This document shows positions 1 through 11,583 of a stretch of DNA of 64,000 bases, piece after piece. Both the position numbers and the translations under genes were made by a program. Below the pieces are notes generated by a model that was not told the DNA's origin, did not search any database, and was given only the letters and a program-made list of their open reading frames with translations. Origin of the DNA: Engraulis encrasicolus (lineage: Eukaryota; Chordata; Actinopteri; Clupeiformes; Engraulidae); NCBI RefSeq assembly GCF_034702125.1, contig NC_085875.1:43252270-43316269 (forward strand), read 5' to 3'. The stretch's first letter is position 1; each line of letters begins with the position of its first letter.

Positions 1-486
1 GTGTGTGTGAGAAAGAGAACCATAGGCTAATAGCGGCTGCTGAAAACCTGGTGCCTCGACTCCACTGTAACGCATATTGGTATTTGTCAGATCAACAGTG
101 ACAGAACTCTGAGTGCTCTTACTCGCCCGATGTGACAACAACACAAAGAAAGACGCTTGCTGCATGCAGGCTGAGCGGCACGGCGACGACAAGGCAGAAG
201 GCAGAGAAAGCTGAGGGCTGAAGAGGTGCTTTTCTACCCACACCTTGACAAGAAGAGTCTCTTCTGCCTTTTCAAACCTATCATACAGTCGCTGGAGTGG
301 AGGTTAATGACCGGGGGGAATGCTTGTTGCGGAGGCAGCCACAGCTTTAGAGGTTTACAATCAGGTAGGCTACACACTGGGGCAGCGAGGGATCGCAGCC
401 GCGCCACGGAAGGTGGCCTGACGGTGCTCTGTCGATATGGGCTGCTATGTCCAGATGAGCTACCAATAGGTTGTGAACACAGAGCG
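1..486. other. intergenic, no gene recognised
   Basis: The first bases are the end of a GT/GA tract. The rest is unique-looking sequence with no family resemblance; a 90-codon frame here begins with GTG and has no recognisable domain. Confidence 0.5.
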
Positions 487-693
487 TGGTGGCACTAGGG
501 CCGACTTCAGGCAGGCAGGGTCTTCATCAGGGCATACACCTGTAGAGCCCCGATGAAGACCCAGTCAGGGTTAAAATCGGTTGGCGATTTTACTTGTGTA
601 ACAATGACCCAGAGATTAAATAAAGGGTTTTAAATAATAAGGAGAGCCATTGTCAACCTGTGGAGTTGCCTGGGGTCGGCCCTAGTGCCACCA
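487..693. mobile_element. 207-bp MITE with 19-bp perfect terminal inverted repeats
   Basis: TGGTGGCACTAGGGCCGAC at 487-505 is repeated as its exact reverse complement at 675-693. Inside, GTCTTCATC and GATGAAGAC form a second hairpin (about 520-566). It has no coding capacity. Confidence 0.8.
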
Positions 694-839
694 ATCTAAA
701 TGAAAGGACTTAAGTCTTCTAACTTCAAGAGCACCTACGGTTTGGAGTTTACAAAGTTGGAGAACAAGAGCGCTCAGAAAACCTTTTCCTTTTGAGGATT
801 TGAATAACCTAAAGCCTCTTTCTAACTGTATCCTCTTAG

Positions 840-1000
840 TGCATATGGGGTCGCTGGCGGGCCTATTTTCTAGGCCTATTTACTGAAAATACTCAACTAC
901 ATCATAACAACATTGCTATGACCTTACAGAGAGCCTTCAGTAACAGATTAAGACATAGCCATTACAATTTTGGTGACAGTAAGGTTATTACATAGGTTCT
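840..1000 (+). repeat. dispersed repeat, copy 1
   Basis: It shares long identical words with 22345-22505, for example TTACAATTTTGGTGACAGTA and GGCGGGCCTATT, in the same orientation. Family unknown. Confidence 0.75.
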
Positions 1001-2130
1001 GCGCTAAGGGGTTAAGCCCTAGGGGTGGTAGTGCATTGTAATGACTTGGCAGCTCTGGTAGCCCACATCGACGCAATGGCAGCATATCGCCAGTGTGGGC
1101 AGGTCCGTTAAATGAGAAGGTGTAACACGTGGGGCCCAAGAATCACCCACCCACTCACCCTCTCCTGACTGCGCGAAACTAGCTGCGCACAACTGATTGA
1201 TGGAAACCGCTGTTGGTCTAAAAATTAGCTCACGTGGTTGGCTGCCAGCGTCTTGCCCCTCCTCACAACACTGTGTTTATAAACAAAACAAAAAAAACCC
1301 ATCTATAAGACTAAGCACAACAATCAGACAGGGAACATTTCCATGCAGTATTGTGTGTATATCCAATATACTATCACACACATATGCCGTGAGCTAGCAC
1401 TACTCCAGTAACCTCCACACATACGCGGACTGATGATATGGAAATTAAGTGCATAAGAACAACTCTATTCTGTGTGACACACAACACCATAAATGACTCA
1501 CTGTCAGTCACATCTGTACTGAACACACATGCCACTCTCCACAAACACATCCACATGCACACCTCATTGCTCGATCACAGAACACACAGGAAACAATTTG
1601 AGGCAATGTAAAACTGCCAGAGAAGTAGTCTAAACAGAGGACTTGCTTTGAATTTCAACGCTTGAATTACCATTATTGAACAAAACTACTTACAAGTCAC
1701 AGTATGTGCATCGTAATACCAGTGACTCCAGGAATTTGCAGTGTTGTGATTTGCAACTTCCAATCAACCAATCACAGCGATTTCCCACAACTTTTGCCAT
1801 TTTTGTGGCCTCTCCCTCGTCTCAAAGTCACTAAAGTTACAAAATACTTCATATTTTCTAATCACATAAATAGGCCTATCATAAGCGAACTGTCAACAGA
1901 GAAAGAGAGCGTGCGCCTGTAGCCTATAGCCTATATATTATGGTAGCCTATGTGAGTGTTTTTTTTTTGGTCTCGCTGCAGGCACGAAAGGACAGGGAAA
2001 GGTGTTGCATCTGGTGGAGTTTGTTGCATTAAAATAGGACAAAAAAAATCAACTGACATGGTTTGAAATGTGTATTAGTTACCATTTTTTATCAAGGTTA
2101 TGGGACATTTTGGTAGAAAATGAAAGATGC
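1001..2130. other. intergenic, no gene recognised
   Basis: Low-complexity and AT-rich sequence with TAGCCTATAGCCTATA-type short repeats near 1920-1945. Open frames are short and carry no recognisable motif. Confidence 0.45.
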
Positions 2131-2139
2131 GTATATATT

Positions 2140-2315
2140 TTTAGTCTTTTTTACTTTATTGATAGTACAGTGCAGATGGTGACAGGAAGCGAGTTGGGAG
2201 AGAGAGACAGGGGAAGGGTTGGCAAAGGACCCGGGCCGGGAATCGAACCCGGATCGGCAAAAGAAACGCATAGCAAATGAGTGCCCTATCATATGTGCCA
2301 TGGTAGGGCCAGATG
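2140..2315 (-). mobile_element. tRNA-derived SINE relic, minus strand
   Basis: On the minus strand there is a pol III B-box-like GGTTCGATTCCCGG around 2230-2250, followed by TCGCTTCCTGTC and a tail ending near ACTATCAATAAAG. A diverged relative lies at 47035-47165. It is not a functional tRNA gene, because no full cloverleaf can be drawn. Confidence 0.7.
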
Positions 2316-4407
2316 TGTGTGTAAAAATGAAAGTTCGGGAGAAGAGTGATAAAATTTGACATGCCAATCAACCACCTGCATTCTATTCTTCACTCAACTG
2401 TCATTCGTTGGAATTCAGCGCAAAAAGATAGACAGGTCTATTTAACCACTTGCATCTCATTCTCCGCTTAGCCAATAATTTGGTGGAATTTCAGCGCTAC
2501 GTAACTTGGAACGCCCCTTAATTAACTACACAGCATTTATTCTCTGCTCACCTGTCAGAAATTTGCTTTCTTGCTCGCCCCCACCACCTCCCCATTTGCC
2601 TCCCTTCTGCAGATGTTCGATTGATTCATCAGGCGTCCTGCCCTAGTTACCTCTCTAGTTTACCTTGCTCCATTGCTCTCTGACCATCATTGGCTGGGGG
2701 ATGTCCGCTCAGACCTCGCACATATCTGTGAGTGCAGATATTGCCCGAGCTCTCAGTGGTGCCCTGTACACCCAACCTGAAGAATGTTTGTTTACCATGT
2801 AGACATTTCTTGGGCTTGGCAGTACTTCAGCACCACGGCCAGCTATCTTGCTCAACATGCTACGTAATCCAACTAATCTCATATTCTCGAGTGCAGTGGT
2901 CCGGGCTGACCCCATGAAGCACTTCGATGATTGGTCCACCGCGTGGACAGCGGTTCTTCTCCAAGAGCCGACCGATCACAAGAAGCCCGTTCTCCAGCGA
3001 GAACGAAGATGTATGCATACATAATCCAAATTTCAGATAGTGAACTAATGAACTACAAGTATATGTCACCACGGTGACAGCTTGCAGCCTGTGAACCACA
3101 TTCTTGGCAAGAAAAGGAGAGCTTGTTTGTCGCTTCCTATTAGGCCTTGCAGCTGTGAGATTTTCTTTTCCCAATAACTTTTTAAATGTGTAACAGATTT
3201 TCACAAAATCCTGTTAACACTCTACACAGTATAATAGGCACATGAAACTTCAAGGCAGCTGACTTCCAAGATGGTTGACATTTTTTCGAGCAACAAGTTT
3301 TGCATGGGAAGACGGAATAGTGTTTTTTAAGCTAATAATCTGACAGGTATATGAACACATTGAATTTTCAAGGCCAACTCTCTCAAGATTAACTATCAAG
3401 ATTAAGACTTCAGAATAGATGCTTTGGCGTGAAGTTCCACCCAATTTCTGTATTGTGAGAGAAAACTAAGCCGTTTCTGTGAGCGATTCAGATTTGGTTG
3501 CATGTTTTTATCTTCAGAGAATGTTAACTGGCCAGGACCTTATTTCTTGAAAGCATTGTAGCTAACCACTTAGCCAACCAACTTGGAAGGTTGCCAATGG
3601 GAAATTGTATCACAACAAAGAAAGTTGCTAATTTAGGAATGATCTGTCGACAAACGCACCCATGATTAACACATTTTGTGGTTCTGGAAGTTTGGTCAAC
3701 TCTTTGGTAGGTAATTTCCAGAATGCAACAGCCCAGGAAGACCTGTGTGAATATTCATTAGTAGTTTTGGCAATCAGCAAATATATCTTGCACATAATTT
3801 ACCATGTTTTAACATATCAGATTAATTTTCCCCTTTAATGGACTAAGATACAGTGTCCCAGTCATGAAATAATGGATAGACCTACTGGTCATTAAGATGG
3901 GGGAGTCATCATCATTTACCCAGTTCTACACACCTCAATCTTTGGACATCATTGGATGAAAGAAGTAAGACAAACAGGGAAACATAGTTTAATTACAAAT
4001 CCTGAAGCAAATTCAGTGTTTTATAAAAAAAAAATACAACAGACATATGTATGTACAGTATGTAACTGCTGGAAGATGTCGAAAAGCTTTAAAAAGAGGC
4101 ACTGTGCAGAGTCCATCACACATGTCTAAACCTTTCAATTTCTAATCGACAAGCTTCTTTCTAACACCTATCTCAAAGTTGTGCTTCAATCAGATCCTTT
4201 CTGGTTTGCTCGCTATACCTGCCTCACTCAATATTAGATTAATACTGCAGGATTAAAAAACACTCCCTGAGCCCGACGCCACTGACACTCTGAGCAGGTG
4301 CATGTAGCTTGGCATTAGCATTTTCCATTCGTGCTAATGGCTGAACCCTCTCCCCCCTGTGAGGCAAAATTGAGCCCACTCTACTCCACCAGAGCAACTG
4401 TGCATGC

Positions 4408-4411
<4 letters not shown>
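2316..4411. other. intergenic, no gene recognised
   Basis: Mixed unique sequence. The part around 4260-4400 and 4490-4700 is relatively GC-balanced and non-repetitive and could be conserved non-coding DNA. Open frames here have no family signature. Confidence 0.4.

Positions 4412-4468
<57 letters not shown>
4412..4468 (+). repeat. (GA)n microsatellite
   Basis: Uninterrupted GA dinucleotides, about 28 units. Confidence 0.97.
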
Positions 4469-4469
<1 letters not shown>

Positions 4470-4856
4470 ACCACGATATCCCCACAGCTGTGTGTAGCTA
4501 ATCTTGTTTTATCACCTTTGTTAACATCTCCACAAACAGCAGATTTAATCCAAGTGGAGATTACTATAATGTGACTTCTTGTTGCCCAGGCAGGCTCCCA
4601 CCACCCACCCAGAGCACAAACATCGGTCTCCCTTTAGCACCGAGGGCAAAACAGGAGTCGACTCAACAATGAGGAGCTAATGGGAAAGGTTATGAACTGC
4701 ATCTGAGTGACATTACATAGGTCATAGATCACGGATACATGCATGGCAGTCTGTTATGAATGTGATCTGTGTAGTGAATCTACTTGGCTTATCTTCTTTT
4801 ATTCTGGCATCTGTGTTGATTCTTGTACAATGAGCGTGGCAAATCTGATCTGTTGA

Positions 4857-4858
<2 letters not shown>

Positions 4859-4953
<95 letters not shown>

Positions 4954-4964
4954 CGAGAGAGAGA
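4859..4964 (+). repeat. (GT)n microsatellite followed by (GA)n
   Basis: About 40 GT units to 4938, then a GA tract with a GC interruption. Apparent Cys-Val and His-Thr open frames across it are artefacts. Confidence 0.97.
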
Positions 4965-5907
4965 ATGTGCGTGTGTGCGCACGAGTTCTCCCTTTGGTGT
5001 GGTACAACATGATGAATATACTCGTGCATCCTTGAAGGCTGCTTTCAATCACTACACATAAGGTGTCGAAACAAGCCCTCTGAATGCACACAGCCGTGTT
5101 CAAACTCCCACCAGGCCACTATACAGCTTCTGATAAAGCCCAAGGACAGGCCGCCGAAAGGTGAGGAGAGTAGAGGAGTGGAGTGAAAAAGAGAGGGGAG
5201 GAGAAGGAAAGAGTGTAACTACGACATGGCAAATAAAAAGAGAAGTGTAGAAAGTGGGCTACCAAACAGGAGATCAGGGCTGTGAGTAACACTAGAGGAA
5301 TTATACATGGATTCATAGAAATAACGACGGTAAGAAATTGACTGTCCATGCGAAATCTTCAAAATTTGAATAATTTAAAGAATAGAAAACAGAACATTTT
5401 CATGAACATCAATGTAATAATCTCAAACAGATCCGCTGCCCGACAAGCTCCCAATGCAGGAGATGAGGGCAAGGAAGAAGCTTTGAGACAACAGTGACAA
5501 CAGAGGCACTGAGGACAACAGAATATTAAACTGGCTGAGGATTTACAAATATATAACACAAAATTGTTGATTTAAAGCACTGCATTTACACGTAGGACCT
5601 TGTAGGCCTACACAGTTTGTAAAATGTGCGCTCGTCATTTTGAATTCAAAGAATTAAACATAATTGTTCAATTACATTAACACGTCTTATTAATCAAGAC
5701 GAGGGCACAAGCGCACAGCAGCGAGTGCAGTTTTAGCAACTCAAACCCACGATTTAGGTAGGCCTAAAGGTGTGCACCACAAACTGTCTACACTACAGTA
5801 GGCTATGTAGGAGGAGATGGAAAACTTCAGAGCGTCCATAGGAATGAACGGAGGCAATTAGTGCTTGCACATATCCCACCTGTCTGGCAAGAAGAGCAAA
5901 TTGCTTG
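4965..5907. other. intergenic, no gene recognised
   Basis: Purine-rich stretch at 5155-5210, then AT-rich unique sequence with two GTAGGCCTA-type words near 5603 and 5757. No gene. Confidence 0.45.
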
Positions 5908-5962
5908 CTGAGCTGGGGACTCACTAATTCGATGCCCTTTCGGTACGGCTTATGTCATACGA

Positions 5963-6017
5963 CCCTAACCCTAACCCTTACCTTAACCCTAAACCTAACC
6001 CTGACCCTAACCCTAAA
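5963..6017 (+). repeat. telomere-like CCCTAA degenerate array
   Basis: About nine units of CCCTAA and variants (CCCTTA, CCTTAA, CCCTGA). It is internal to a transposon-like element, so it is not a chromosome end. Confidence 0.9.
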
Positions 6018-6035
6018 TTGCTTGTTTGAAATGTT

Positions 6036-6396
6036 GGTAACACTTTACAATAATGTTCCTTAGTAAAGACTCAGTAAATAATTAACTAATGATGAATAAA
6101 ACATTAACAATTGTTTTTTATTATTAACTAAGTTTTATTAATGCTTTATAAAAATATCTACAAATGATATATGCAAGATTTTATACACCTTATAACAGAG
6201 TATTTTATTCATTTACAAGCAACTTTAAATGTTTCATAAATATAAAATATCAACATAGCATTTCCTAGTCATTTACAAGCATTTGTTTACATTTCCTAGT
6301 CATTTACAAATGTTTGTTAATGTTTTGTTCATCAATAGTTAATTATTTATTAAGTCTTTATAATGCTTTTTTCATCCATTATTCTAAAGTGTTACC
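6036..6396. mobile_element. palindromic MITE with GGTAACACTTTA ends
   Basis: The termini GGTAACACTTTA and TAAAGTGTTACC are perfect inverted repeats, with further inverted homology inward. It is flanked by an 8-bp near-perfect target duplication, GAAATGTT (6028-6035) and AAAATGTT (6397-6404), as expected for the hAT superfamily. No coding capacity. Confidence 0.85.
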
Positions 6397-6738
6397 AAAA
6401 TGTTTGATTACCATGTGACATACCACGTAAGTACCGAAACGGCGTCAAACTAGTGAGTTCCTGCTGAGCTGCGCTGTCATTGACCCAATCATCTCGCTGC
6501 CTCGACATGTAAGCTTTTACGACAGCTCAAACCCAATTGGTATGACTTCGTAATATTTGCTTCCGCCGGTGAGTGGCAGATGACATGTGCCATTCACTTC
6601 GGGTAGCTACTCGGTTGCTACAGAGTCTGAGCCCATTTGATCCCACAGACCGCGAAGCAGAACGTGTTGTTGTGAAATTCTGTGCACGTGCAGTTCAACA
6701 TAGCAGTAGGAAAACAATGATTTGCAACGTTGGTTTTA

Positions 6739-8187
6739 TATATGGGTCATTCTACGATTTGGCTGCGCTTTTAAGTCCATGGATTTTATTTGCCAGTTCC
6801 ACTAACTATTAACTGCATCCAATGATGTTTTATTTATATGTTTCATATAATACAGAAAGTGAAGACATGGCATTATTTCCCTCAGCAAGAATGAATATTT
6901 AATACTGTTTTTGGGCGTTTTCATGCCGTCCTGTTTTCCAAATGTCAGATTCAGTCTTCATATTAGCATGTAAAGAAACGTGTTTTGCCCAAGATGATTG
7001 CAAATGTTGATTCACAGTAATAATCATAATATGACAAAACTGTCAGAAAGACCATTGTGTTTTCCATTATACATGAAATTTGCCATTTTGTGTGTGTCCA
7101 CAAAAACTATGTTAACCGTGTCACGGTCTGAAACCCCCTCCATAAATCAGTAATGGTTTGGTCTTAGGCCATACGAATAACATCACGTGATGTCATAACC
7201 TCTTTGGCAGGATATGGGAAGACTTTTTGGTAAGTTTTGAGCTCCATCCTTCCATAATTTAATCCATTCTTTTTCATGTTCCCATAGCGGGAAAATTGCC
7301 TGTCAACTGTGTTATCAACATATTCATAAGAATCTGAATTAGAAATCACATGTAGAAAAACACAGATAAAGCATACAAATACATGAATTCATTAAGGTGT
7401 TGTGGTGGAACTTCTGAGGTAAAAATGGCTGAAATGTCAAGCCGTGTTACCGTCAATGGTGTTACGCATCAGCTATGACAGTTGAGGAGGAGTATGTTTT
7501 TGCCAATTTATCTCCATATTGACAGATAAACAAACAAAATAATTTGTGTTCTAGGGAGATGGGTTTGTCTGCTCTGTTTTTTCTCCTAAAAAAGTGCTGA
7601 CTTGTTCCCCTGCACTGTTGACCCAGTTGAGTAACACGGTTGACTGTTTTGAAAGTGTTTTTGTGCTATTGATCCCTTATGTGTTGGAAAAATCCTATGA
7701 ACAGACACAAGAGATTATCTCTGGAGAGGGAAGTCTTGTGTAAGGAGGGTGACTAAATTCAAATCAGACGTTACAGGGATTTATAATGAAAAATGTGTCA
7801 GTCTGTATCACAGTGAATAATAAAATCCTACTTATGAAGCTCAACAATCACATTTTCTATATCAGTTGCACAGATTAATGACATTATTGCTAAGGGACAT
7901 AAGCACTTTCAAACGTATGTTGTTTAAACTCTGTAGTATTATATATATATGTTTGAAATGACATGGTATTTGTCCATAACACTGTTGACAAAATAATCAA
8001 GCAAATGTTCACTTTCATTAGAGTATTTTGTCAAATGATTTAAGATTAAGCTTGGCAATGTGTTTGTTTGGAAAAAAGTATATACCCTATGGAAACATCT
8101 AGGTCATTTATTTGAAAAAAAAAAATACTGATAGTTGACATTTTGCGTTTGCCAAAATCACCTTGGAAACGTAGAATGACCCATATA
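6739..8187. mobile_element. 1.45-kb non-autonomous element with TATATGGGTCATTCTACG ends
   Basis: The 18-bp sequence TATATGGGTCATTCTACG at 6739-6756 is repeated in exact reverse complement at 8170-8187. The interior is AT-rich and non-coding. The terminal TA steps would fit a Tc1/mariner-type TA target, but the superfamily is not proven. Confidence 0.75.
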
Positions 8188-8364
8188 CGGCCAATCCTAG
8201 ATAGCCATTATAGACTGGTTTTCATTGCCATTCCAACCATATGGGCCGTGCATCGGTCTTACTAACCTGAAATTGGAACCCTGAGGCTCAGGCAAGATGG
8301 CTGCGGAGTGAAATGACTTATGGGAAGGGACTTTCCCTATGTCTCATTCCGGGACTCACAAAAA

Positions 8365-9759
8365 CTAGGGTATTTCGTCCGGACGTGCCTACGTCACTAG
8401 TGATGCGCGTCCTCGTTGCCGAACTGTAGTGGGCACTGCTGGGACTCACTAGTTTCAGGCCATTTCAAACAAGTGATTTAGGGTTAGGTTTAGGGTTAAG
8501 GTTAGGGGTTAAGGTTAGGTTTAGGGTTAACCCTATCGCGCCGGATGCATCATATATGATGCATCAAATTCAAAGCCCTCTCCACGCTGACACACAAAAA
8601 AAATCCATCTCAAAAACATCCTGCGTGTCATTTCCAAACGTCCTGCAAGACACGGAAACCGCCACAAGAGAGCAGCGGTCAACAACAAGTTGATCACAGC
8701 TTGGCGAAAAATGCAAAAATGGAGTAGAAGCGGTTTCCCTGACCGATGCTGAGATATCGTCAAATTGCAAAAGGTTTGTGTACAAATTTCCGAAATATAA
8801 CTCTACATCCTTTAATTTGAACACTTGCTTTGTGCAATTAATCAAGGAAGAGTTTATGTTTTTACACCGTGTTGCAGAGAGATCGTGCTAAAACTGATGA
8901 AACATATAAGCACCATCTGGCGGTGGCAGGAAGTCAGCCATCAATGCATTTGCTCCATAGGGAAACTTACAAAGCATACCACGACGATCGTTTAACAAAA
9001 CACACAAGTTGTTTTACTTCAAGACAAAGATATTGCCTTAAGAAACGGGGTTTACTTGCAATTTTGAAAATGTAATGCAAAATGTTGAAATTATGATCTC
9101 GTAAAAAATGCATTGAAGTGAATGGAGAAATGGTCCAATTGTAGTAATGGACCCATATATTCAAATTACACATCAAAAATGAATAATGATCTATATTACA
9201 CTCATAAATAGGTTGTTAAGCATTCGATCAGCTATGTTTTTACATAGATTTAAAAAAAAAAATACCCAACCAGGCTGTGGGAAATGTAAAATATGGTCCT
9301 GCTAAAACAAGGATAGGCTTAAAAAAAATGGCAGGATCTCACTAAATATTTAAAGATAATCCTCAAATTAAATTGCCTGAAAACTTTTTTAAATTAAAAA
9401 AAAGTTGTAAATGCATTAAAAGTCATTTTTCAATGGTCATGAAATTGGAATTTTCATTCATTAAAAGCCTGATGCATCATATATGATGCATTAAATATCT
9501 CAGTGACCTTAACAATTTTTTTTTTTTTTTTTTACATTTCTTATAAGGGACCAATATTGAAGCAAATTCCAAAAAAATAGAATTTTCTCTCATTGCTTTC
9601 ATGGTTCAGGTTTCACAGGGTTAAGGTTAGGTGTGGGGTTAAGATTAGGGACGGTAGGGACGGTTGTCATGGTGACGAATCAAACGTTGTCGGCAACAAG
9701 GATGCGCATCGCTATTGTGACGTAGGCACGTAACACCGCCTCCGGACGAAACACCCTAG
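8365..9759. mobile_element. 1.4-kb element with long terminal inverted repeats and telomere-like arrays
   Basis: CTAGGGTATTTCGTCCGGA at 8365 pairs with TCCGGACGAAACACCCTAG ending at 9759. Inverted homology continues inward for about 60 bases (CGTGCCTACGTCAC, GATGCGC, GTTGCCGA). GGTTAG/GGTTTAG arrays occur inside both ends, at 8476-8526 and 9619-9655. A second element is nested at 8527-9624. Confidence 0.8.
8527..9624. mobile_element. nested piggyBac-like non-autonomous element, TTAA flanked
   Basis: TTAA at 8527-8530 and 9621-9624 flank termini CCCTATCGCG and ...CACAGGG. TTAA targets with CCC/GGG ends are typical of the piggyBac superfamily. Inside each end region is a near-identical palindrome with core GCATCATATATGATGC (8544-8565 and 9471-9491). 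No transposase is left. Confidence 0.6.
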
Positions 9760-9771
9760 AATTTCATTGCG

Positions 9772-10207
9772 CCGTCTCATTCCACGCACTTGTGTCAGTG
9801 CACTGACGGTTAGTGCATAGTGCTACTGCATCGGTTGGCTACTGTTTACATTGCACAGCGTCTCGTCATTGTATTTACATTTCCTTCACCCCAAAAGGCA
9901 ACTATCAGGCATACAATACTTGGCTTGGCATGAAAAGGTTGGTGTCTCAGCAACATTACTTACAGAGTAAGGACACTGTTGGCCACACTTTTCTACTGAA
10001 TTGAATTCTGGCGTTTCTTCTGTTTCACTGTCAACATGGCGTCTGTTTAGCGTGCAGTGTCCATCGTTCAAGCACTGCCTTTTCCGGCATTGTTAGGGGA
10101 TCAACCGGACACTTTCAGTGCACTGACTTAACCAAATTTTTCAGAGTAAGCGCCCTATGCACTGAAACATAGTGCCCGAAGGGCACAAGTGTGTGGATTG
10201 AGACACA
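9772..10207. mobile_element. inverted-repeat element, CACTTGTG family, copy 1
   Basis: GTCTCATTCCACGCACTTGTG at the left end faces CACAAGTGTGTGGATTGAGAC at the right end. The subterminal GTGCACTGA/TTAGTGCATAGTGC words are shared with 39185-39365. Confidence 0.75.
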
Positions 10208-10210
10208 CTG

Positions 10211-10409
10211 GGTATTTCTCAAAACCTAGTGCAGTGCATTTCCAAGTGTATCAGCCTAATTAGTCACGCCCAGCGATTGGATACTCTTGATTATTCACAC
10301 CCAGTGATTGGATATTCCGTAGAGTTCACCAAAGAGTATCCAATCACTGGGCGTGACTACTTAGGCTGATACACTTGGAAGTGCACTGCACTAGGTTTTG
10401 AGAAATACC
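10211..10409. mobile_element. 199-bp palindromic MITE
   Basis: The left end GGTATTTCTCAAAACCTAGT and right end ACTAGGTTTTGAGAAATACC are exact reverse complements. Near-perfect pairing continues for about 80 bases through CCAAGTGTATCAGCCTAA and GATTGGATACTC. Confidence 0.85.
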
Positions 10410-11430
10410 ACGTGTTTGTGTTCAAGCTCTGTTTACAGGAAGGCACTGTTTAATAAATCAAGGGCACTCTTTGTAAAGTGAGTTGTCATTTTATTGACAC
10501 CTTTGATTGTTTCTCTCATCCATGAGCCTTTGGAGGCTCCACAGAATGAGAAGAATAAATAATGATTTTTCAATAACGTTAGCATGTTTTGTAAATTGTG
10601 CGCTCATGTGAGAAAAAAACGTGCAAGCGTAAAGTTTCAGTAACTTGAGCTCACAATCTCATCCTTGATCCTTTAGGGGCTCCATATCATCCTGAACTAG
10701 GAATTAAGGATGTCTGCCAACTGTCGAGAGCAGTTTACAACTATGCTTGAGGCGGGAGACAATAGGCTCAGACGACTTTGATTTTGTCGATCGATGTAGA
10801 CAAAGCATGTGAGCGAGAACTTGTCATGATATGGGTGGTATTAAATACAGCACATTTAAAGTCGGCCACAAATATGCACGAGACGGTGAGCTCGCACCAG
10901 CTTGATCTACTGACACAGGTCTGAGGTGTGGGGGGGACAGGTGGCGAGGAGGAGCTGAAGTGGGGAGCAGCGCAAACTTGTGTAGGGGTGTGAGACAAGA
11001 CTCATATACACACGTGAGTGAGTTGTTGACCAACCAGTTCATGGGAGCGGGACTTCGGAGGCGGTCTGCAGACGAGCATCGACGGGGATAAGCAACAGCA
11101 GGGGTTGCAAGATCTGACTGCAGTCGCTTTCATCCCGCGATAATTTGACACCATGTGACATGTGACTTCGTCGACGCAACATGACAGAAATTTGTTGGAC
11201 AGGTAATCTAACCGTCATGCAGCATTTTCATCCAGAGTGCATTGCTGTCTGCATGCGCATGCAGGCGTTGATGAAAAATCGAATGCGCTTATTCACTTTA
11301 GATTTTTTTTTCACAAGTAACTCTCTAAGGAGCAATACTTCAGAGATGACGGAAAGTGTGTTGAAAGGGCTGGTACAGAAAGAAAGATGCCACCGCTACA
11401 GACCAAGCTGCAACTCAATCGACTTCCAAC
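10410..11430. other. intergenic, moderately CpG-rich, no gene recognised
   Basis: Sequence from about 10690 to 11200 is unique, relatively CpG-rich (GTCGATCGATG, GGAGGCGGTCTG, CTTCGTCGACGC) and without transposon ends. It could be a promoter or enhancer. It directly precedes the short signal-peptide-like frame at 11431. Confidence 0.4.
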
Positions 11431-11583
11431 ATGGCGGCAACCAGAAACTACGGCATGCTCCTGGCTTTTTGTCTGTGCGCAACCGAAGTTATTTGTTCCA
11501 CATCAATCAAAGCTACAAGGTCTGAGCTTCTCAAGGAGAAGAAGCATTTGATGATAGGTCAAAGTATCCGCGAACATGTGTGA
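11431..11583 (+). CDS. hypothetical 50-residue open frame with signal-peptide-like N-terminus
   Basis: The ATG is in a good initiation context (AACATGG). The protein starts MAATRNYGMLLAFCLCATEV, a short polar N-region followed by a hydrophobic core and Cys/Ser, which resembles a secretory signal. A Lys/Glu-rich stretch follows before TGA at 11581. A GT donor-like site (CTACAAG|GTCTGA) at about 11520 would let it be a first exon instead. I recognise no family and could not find a second exon. It may well be chance. Confidence 0.25.
   Translation: MAATRNYGMLLAFCLCATEVICSTSIKATRSELLKEKKHLMIGQSIREHV

Larger units (their letters stand above)
5908..6468. mobile_element. inverted-repeat element carrying a telomere-like block
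   Basis: Imperfect terminal repeats of about 27-40 bp face each other at 5908-5946 and 6431-6468 (core CTTTCGGTAC and GTACCGAAACGG). A CCCTAA-type array lies just inside the left end and a second element is nested at 6036-6396. The internal words CCCTAAAT and CTTGTTTGAAATG recur, reversed, at about 8462-8485. Confidence 0.7.

Noticed and set aside
2140..2315. tRNA genes, here and at 18730-18960 and 38330-38470
   Set aside because: Only A/B-box-like promoter words are present; no cloverleaf can be drawn and flanks are SINE-like.
5963..9655. True interstitial telomere or chromosome-fusion scar
   Set aside because: The CCCTAA/GGTTAG blocks are degenerate and lie at fixed positions inside inverted-repeat elements of one family.
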